Assembly (NCBI RefSeq): GCF_004000605.1
Contig: NZ_CP018911.1
Location: 2,833,001 to 2,897,000, forward strand
Origin: Glycocaulis alkaliphilus
GTDB taxonomy: Bacteria; Pseudomonadota; Alphaproteobacteria; Caulobacterales; Maricaulaceae
DNA: 64,000 nucleotides
Reading direction: 5' to 3'
The notes beneath the pieces were generated by a model. The model had not been told where the DNA came from. It made no database searches and saw nothing but the letters and a program-made list of their open reading frames with translations. Shown one piece after another: positions 60,692 through 64,000 of this stretch (position 1 is its first letter; each line of letters begins with the position of its first letter). The position numbers were made by a program, and so were the translations under genes.

Positions 60692-62653
60692 TCAGTTGGC
60701 CGCCCCCGCCTCCCACACATCGGTGCGGAAGCGGGCAGGCGGCCGTTCCCCGCGCACCTCGAACACAATCGTATCGCTATAGCTGCGCCCGTGCCGGTCC
60801 GTGCTGGTGACTGTCAGGCGGTGAACACCTTCGGCCAGATCGGCAGGCAGGCGCGCTGTCCACAGATGCATGTTGCGGTCAGCCAGCGAGCTTTGCGGCT
60901 GGGGTGTTCCACGGAAGCTGCGCCCCTGAAAGGCTTCAAAGCCCTGATTGCGTTCCTCGCCCGACCGGCTCTCGACCGCATAGCGCCCGACACTCGCCTG
61001 GCGCTGCACGGCGAACGGGTCGGCAAACATCGCGCCGATACGCACCGCCTCGCCCGCGCCTTCCTGCGTGCGCTCCAGCGCGAAGGCCGGACCGTTATGA
61101 ATGCGCGCCTCGACAAGGGTTTCCGCCGCACCATTCCACACATTGGCGGTGAGATACGTGCCTTCGGCCAGATCCTGGCGGGTGAGGATGCGCGTATCCG
61201 GCAAATCATTGATGGAAACGGGCGGGACCGGGTCGCGCTCCTGCCAGGGTTCGCCGCGCCAGGCATTGAGCACATCAAACCAGCTGCGGAAGGCGGGCGT
61301 GTTGAAATCGACCCATTGGCCACGCTCTTCACCGAGCCGGGAGCCCACATAGCGCTCCTGATAGCTGGTGCCCGCAAAGTCGATCATCAGCACGCCCTTG
61401 GGCGCGCCCATGCGCTGCAAGGCCTGCGCATCACCATCGAGATTGAAATCACCCTGCCACCAGTTTCCTGATGCCGCCCCGGCAATGATATGGCGGAAGG
61501 GCAGCGGGCCGACGCCCACGCTTTCCTGCCAGCCTTCAAAATACTGGCCGGGAGAATGGTTCTCGGTGGTATGGGTATGACCCGACAGGGACAGCGCCTC
61601 ACGGCCCTCCAGCAGCGCGTATATGGCCGCAGCATTGTCTGTCTGGTGAACGGGGCTCGCTGCGTCCACAAAGCTCACAAATGGCGCGTGGTGGGCGATC
61701 ACGATCAGCCGGTCTTCATCGATATGCTCAAGAAGGTTTGCCAGCCATTCCATCTGCACATTGTCAACACGCGCATTATAGCGGGCGCGCTCGCTCTCGG
61801 TGCAGAACTCGCGGCCCGGCACGTCCGCATCCTCAATCCCGCAAGGGAAGTAGATATTGTTGAGGACGATGAAGCTGACCTCGCCAATCTCGAAGGCATA
61901 ATAGGCAGGGCCATAAAGCCTGCGCCATGTGTCGACCGAGTTGGCATGAGACCGGGCGTCCAGATCGAGATCGTGATTGCCCGGCAGCGCCCATTGCGGC
62001 ACGCCAACGGCTGATCCGACCTCAAAGACCCGCGTCAGCAGATCAAGATCGTCGCCCACCACATCGCCCAGATAAAGCATGCAGTCATTGCCGGAGAGGC
62101 CGCTGGCAACAAGGTCGGCAATCGCGCTGTCACGCAGCTGGCTGATCTCGAAATTGGAATAGGTCTGGCTGTCGCCAATAATCGCACACGTGAAAGCATC
62201 ATCACCTTCCACCCGGCGCAGCGGGAAATTGACCGCCCGGGGGGCAGCGCCCGTGTCCGGCAGGCCGCCATAGCGAAGAGCCTCGGGCGTACCGCCCGGC
62301 TTGTGGGTATGGGAAAACTGCGGGACCTGGCGCTCATTGACCGGCACGCGGAAGCCCGAAGGCTGGATGACGAAGAGGTCCATATCCTCTCGCACCGGCA
62401 GGGTGTAGGCCCCCACCCGGTTCGTCACCGTCACATCCCGCCCGTTGGACACCAGGACGTGCTGCACGCCCGGCTCAGTGCGCTGATAGACGCCGTCGCC
62501 ATTGAGGTCCTCGAACACGACACCGCGCACAAAGCCGTCAGACGCGCCCTCAATCACTTCAGGAGACGCAATCCAGGGCGCGTCGGCCAGCGCGGTTGCC
62601 GGCAGGGCGGCAAGGGCGAAGAGGGCAAGACCGAAACGGGCATGGCGGAACAT
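60692..62653 (-). CDS. Secreted calcineurin-like phosphoesterase
   Basis: The 653-residue protein has a signal peptide (to about residue 23, LPATALA). A small N-terminal beta-sandwich domain follows (GVVFEDLNGDGVYQRTEPGV, about 42-115), then a metallophosphoesterase domain with GDSQT, YLGDVVGDD, LPGNHDLD, AHHAPF and SGHTHTTE giving the two-metal site. C-terminal beta domains run to the end. It should hydrolyse phosphate or phosphodiester substrates outside the cytosol. It converges on the aminotransferase gene, 13 bp away. Confidence 0.9.
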   Translation of the reverse strand: MFRHARFGLALFALAALPATALADAPWIASPEVIEGASDGFVRGVVFEDLNGDGVYQRTEPGVQHVLVSNGRDVTVTNRVGAYTLPVREDMDLFVIQPSGFRVPVNERQVPQFSHTHKPGGTPEALRYGGLPDTGAAPRAVNFPLRRVEGDDAFTCAIIGDSQTYSNFEISQLRDSAIADLVASGLSGNDCMLYLGDVVGDDLDLLTRVFEVGSAVGVPQWALPGNHDLDLDARSHANSVDTWRRLYGPAYYAFEIGEVSFIVLNNIYFPCGIEDADVPGREFCTESERARYNARVDNVQMEWLANLLEHIDEDRLIVIAHHAPFVSFVDAASPVHQTDNAAAIYALLEGREALSLSGHTHTTENHSPGQYFEGWQESVGVGPLPFRHIIAGAASGNWWQGDFNLDGDAQALQRMGAPKGVLMIDFAGTSYQERYVGSRLGEERGQWVDFNTPAFRSWFDVLNAWRGEPWQERDPVPPVSINDLPDTRILTRQDLAEGTYLTANVWNGAAETLVEARIHNGPAFALERTQEGAGEAVRIGAMFADPFAVQRQASVGRYAVESRSGEERNQGFEAFQGRSFRGTPQPQSSLADRNMHLWTARLPADLAEGVHRLTVTSTDRHGRSYSDTIVFEVRGERPPARFRTDVWEAGAAN

Positions 62654-62730
62654 GGAGCAGATCCTTCCTGAGCAGACGAGCGACGTAACTATCTAGGCGG
62701 GGCGTTTGTCAGTTGTGTGAAAACGGGTGG

Positions 62731-62768
62731 AAAAGAAAAGGGCGCGCTCCGGCATGAAGCGCGCCCTT
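62731..62768 (-). terminator. Intrinsic terminator after the M3 peptidase gene
   Basis: The arms AAGGGCGCGCT and AGCGCGCCCTT pair perfectly. On the minus strand the stem is followed by TTTCTTTTCC, giving the T-run for the leftward peptidase gene whose stop is at 62793. Confidence 0.85.
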
Positions 62769-62792
62769 CTCATTCACTACGCAGTCGCGGGT

Positions 62793-64000
62793 CTAGCCCT
62801 CGACTTCGGTCAGCAGGCCCCGGTTGCGGAGCAGCGGCTCCACCGAAGGCTCACGCCCGCGGAAACCGGTATACATCTCCATGGCCGGACGCGTATTGCC
62901 GCCGGAGAAGACCTCGTAGAGGCGCTGCGCGGTTTCCGGATCGAAGATGTCACCGGCCTCTTCAAAGGCGGCAAAGCCGTCATTATCGAGCACGCCCGCC
63001 CACAGATAGCTGTAATAACCCGCCGCATAGCCCTCGCCGGAGAAGCTGTGCAGGAAGTGGGCCGAGCGGTGGCGCATCGGGATCTGGCGCAGATTCTGAC
63101 GGCTTTCCAGCACCTCGGCTTCAAAAGCCTCCACATCGATCTCCGACGGGTTTTCTTCCAGGTGGAAGGCCATGTCGACAAACCCGGAATTGAGGAATTC
63201 GACATTCTCGAACCCGGCATTGAAGGTCTGGGCTTCGAGTACCCGCTCCAGCAGTTCGCGCGGCATCGGCTCGCCGGTCTCATGGTGGGTTGCGTAGGTC
63301 TCGAGGATTTCCGGCTGGGCCAGCCAGTGCTCGAGGATCTGCGCAGGGAATTCCACGAAATCGCGGTCCACGGAGGTGCCCGCCAGCGACGGATAGTCCG
63401 TGTTCGAGAGAATGCCATGCAGGCCATGACCCAGCTCGTGGAAGAGCGTGGACGCATCGATGAAGCTGATCAGGGCTGGCTCGCCCTCATCGGGCTTGTT
63501 GTAATTGCAGTTATTGAGGATGAGCGGGATATCGCCCGTAACCCCGTTCTGGGCCCGGAAGCTGCTCATCCATGCGCCGGAGCGCTTGCCCGGTCGGGCG
63601 AAATAATCGCCGTAGAACAGGGCGATGGTCTCGCCGCCTGCATTGTGGACTTCCCACACCCGCACATCGGGGTGATAGACGGGGATGTCGTGACGTTCAT
63701 GGAAGGTCACGCCGAACAGGCGCTCGGAGGTGTAGAACATCGCGTCGATCATCCGGTCCAGCTCAAGATACTGGGCCACTTCAGACGGATCGATGCTGTA
63801 GCGCTCCTCACGCACGCGCTGGGTGTAATAGCGCCAGTCCCAGCCCTCGGCTTCATAATCGCCGCCTGCGGCATCGATCATGGCCTGGATGTCAGCCAGC
63901 TCTTCCAGCGCGCGCTGGCGGGCCGGCCACCAGACCTGTTCCATCAGGTCAATCGCCGCTTCAGGCGTTTCGGCCATCGTGCCGCCGGTGCGGTAGTGGG
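62793..64000 (-). CDS. M3-family oligopeptidase/dipeptidyl carboxypeptidase, N-terminus outside window
   Basis: The frame runs off the right edge; the last visible upstream residues (HYRTGGTM) continue the family sequence, so the ATG at 63977 is not the start. The HELGH zinc site is in FHELGHGLHGILS, with the third ligand Glu downstream in VEFPAQILEHW. Later blocks are ARQRALEELADIQ and HFLHSFSGEGYAAGYYSY. It should trim oligopeptides, as dipeptidyl carboxypeptidase or oligopeptidase A do. A terminator follows. Confidence 0.92.
   Translation of the reverse strand, partial: HYRTGGTMAETPEAAIDLMEQVWWPARQRALEELADIQAMIDAAGGDYEAEGWDWRYYTQRVREERYSIDPSEVAQYLELDRMIDAMFYTSERLFGVTFHERHDIPVYHPDVRVWEVHNAGGETIALFYGDYFARPGKRSGAWMSSFRAQNGVTGDIPLILNNCNYNKPDEGEPALISFIDASTLFHELGHGLHGILSNTDYPSLAGTSVDRDFVEFPAQILEHWLAQPEILETYATHHETGEPMPRELLERVLEAQTFNAGFENVEFLNSGFVDMAFHLEENPSEIDVEAFEAEVLESRQNLRQIPMRHRSAHFLHSFSGEGYAAGYYSYLWAGVLDNDGFAAFEEAGDIFDPETAQRLYEVFSGGNTRPAMEMYTGFRGREPSVEPLLRNRGLLTEVEG

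Overview
This 64 kb window is a stretch of chromosome from a high-GC alphaproteobacterium. The gene set and order point to the Hyphomonadaceae/Maricaulales group: rnd-lptC-lptA-lptB-rpoN-hpf-ptsN, rpsP-rimM-trmD-rplS, a short RNase D, split oxyR/ahpC-ahpD, a PagL-type lipid A deacylase and several periplasmic peptidases. The taxonomic call is inference, because there is no rRNA gene in the window. Most of it is ordinary core genome, with one tRNA (tRNA-Leu, anticodon CAG).

Layout. 1-9.2 kb: end of an isoaspartyl peptidase gene; a minus-strand lipopolysaccharide-transport/sigma-54 operon with hpf and ptsN; rnd; an outer-membrane barrel protein; small proteins and a Crp/Fnr regulator. 9.2-15 kb: a 412 bp divergent gap with an orphan terminator, a low-GC sulfotransferase-like gene beside tRNA-Leu, an NDUFA9-like protein, uppP, and the peroxide-defence set oxyR <-> ahpC-ahpD. 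15.07-17.94 kb: a complete IS1595-family transposon with passenger genes. 18-25.7 kb: membrane proteins, a dicarboxylate symporter, gshB, an AT-rich PD-(D/E)XK-like island gene and an M20 peptidase. 26-30.5 kb: ffh and the rpsP-rimM-[GIY-YIG gene]-trmD-rplS operon. 30.6-38 kb: glycerophosphodiesterase, a circularly permuted D-amino-acid-oxidase-like protein, purA, pagL, and a zinc-uptake cluster (ZIP, ZrgA-like, DUF3299) with two Zur-like boxes and two single-base frameshifts. 38-46.5 kb: bacterioferritin/Bfd iron storage, glutamate synthase gltD-gltB, and a solitary HigA-type repressor. 46.6-64 kb: amidohydrolase, SBF transporter, M28 peptidase, RarD, epoxide-hydrolase-like enzyme, mazEF, fabI, a desaturase, a Nat-type ABC exporter, an AlaC-type aminotransferase, a calcineurin-type phosphoesterase and a partial M3 peptidase.

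The most interesting object is the transposon at 15076-17933. It has 23 bp imperfect terminal inverted repeats and a perfect 8 bp target duplication (TTTTGTTT). It carries an IS1595/ISXO2-like transposase plus a GIY-YIG-like protein, a DUF3800 protein, a 51-residue acidic protein divergent from it, and a possible 74-residue protein. It sits in the T-tract of the ahpD terminator. Other points worth a second look are a homing-repeat/GIY-YIG gene inside the ribosomal operon, the paired Zur boxes with a broken zinc operon, the permuted oxidase, and the solitary HigA gene with its 18 bp palindrome.
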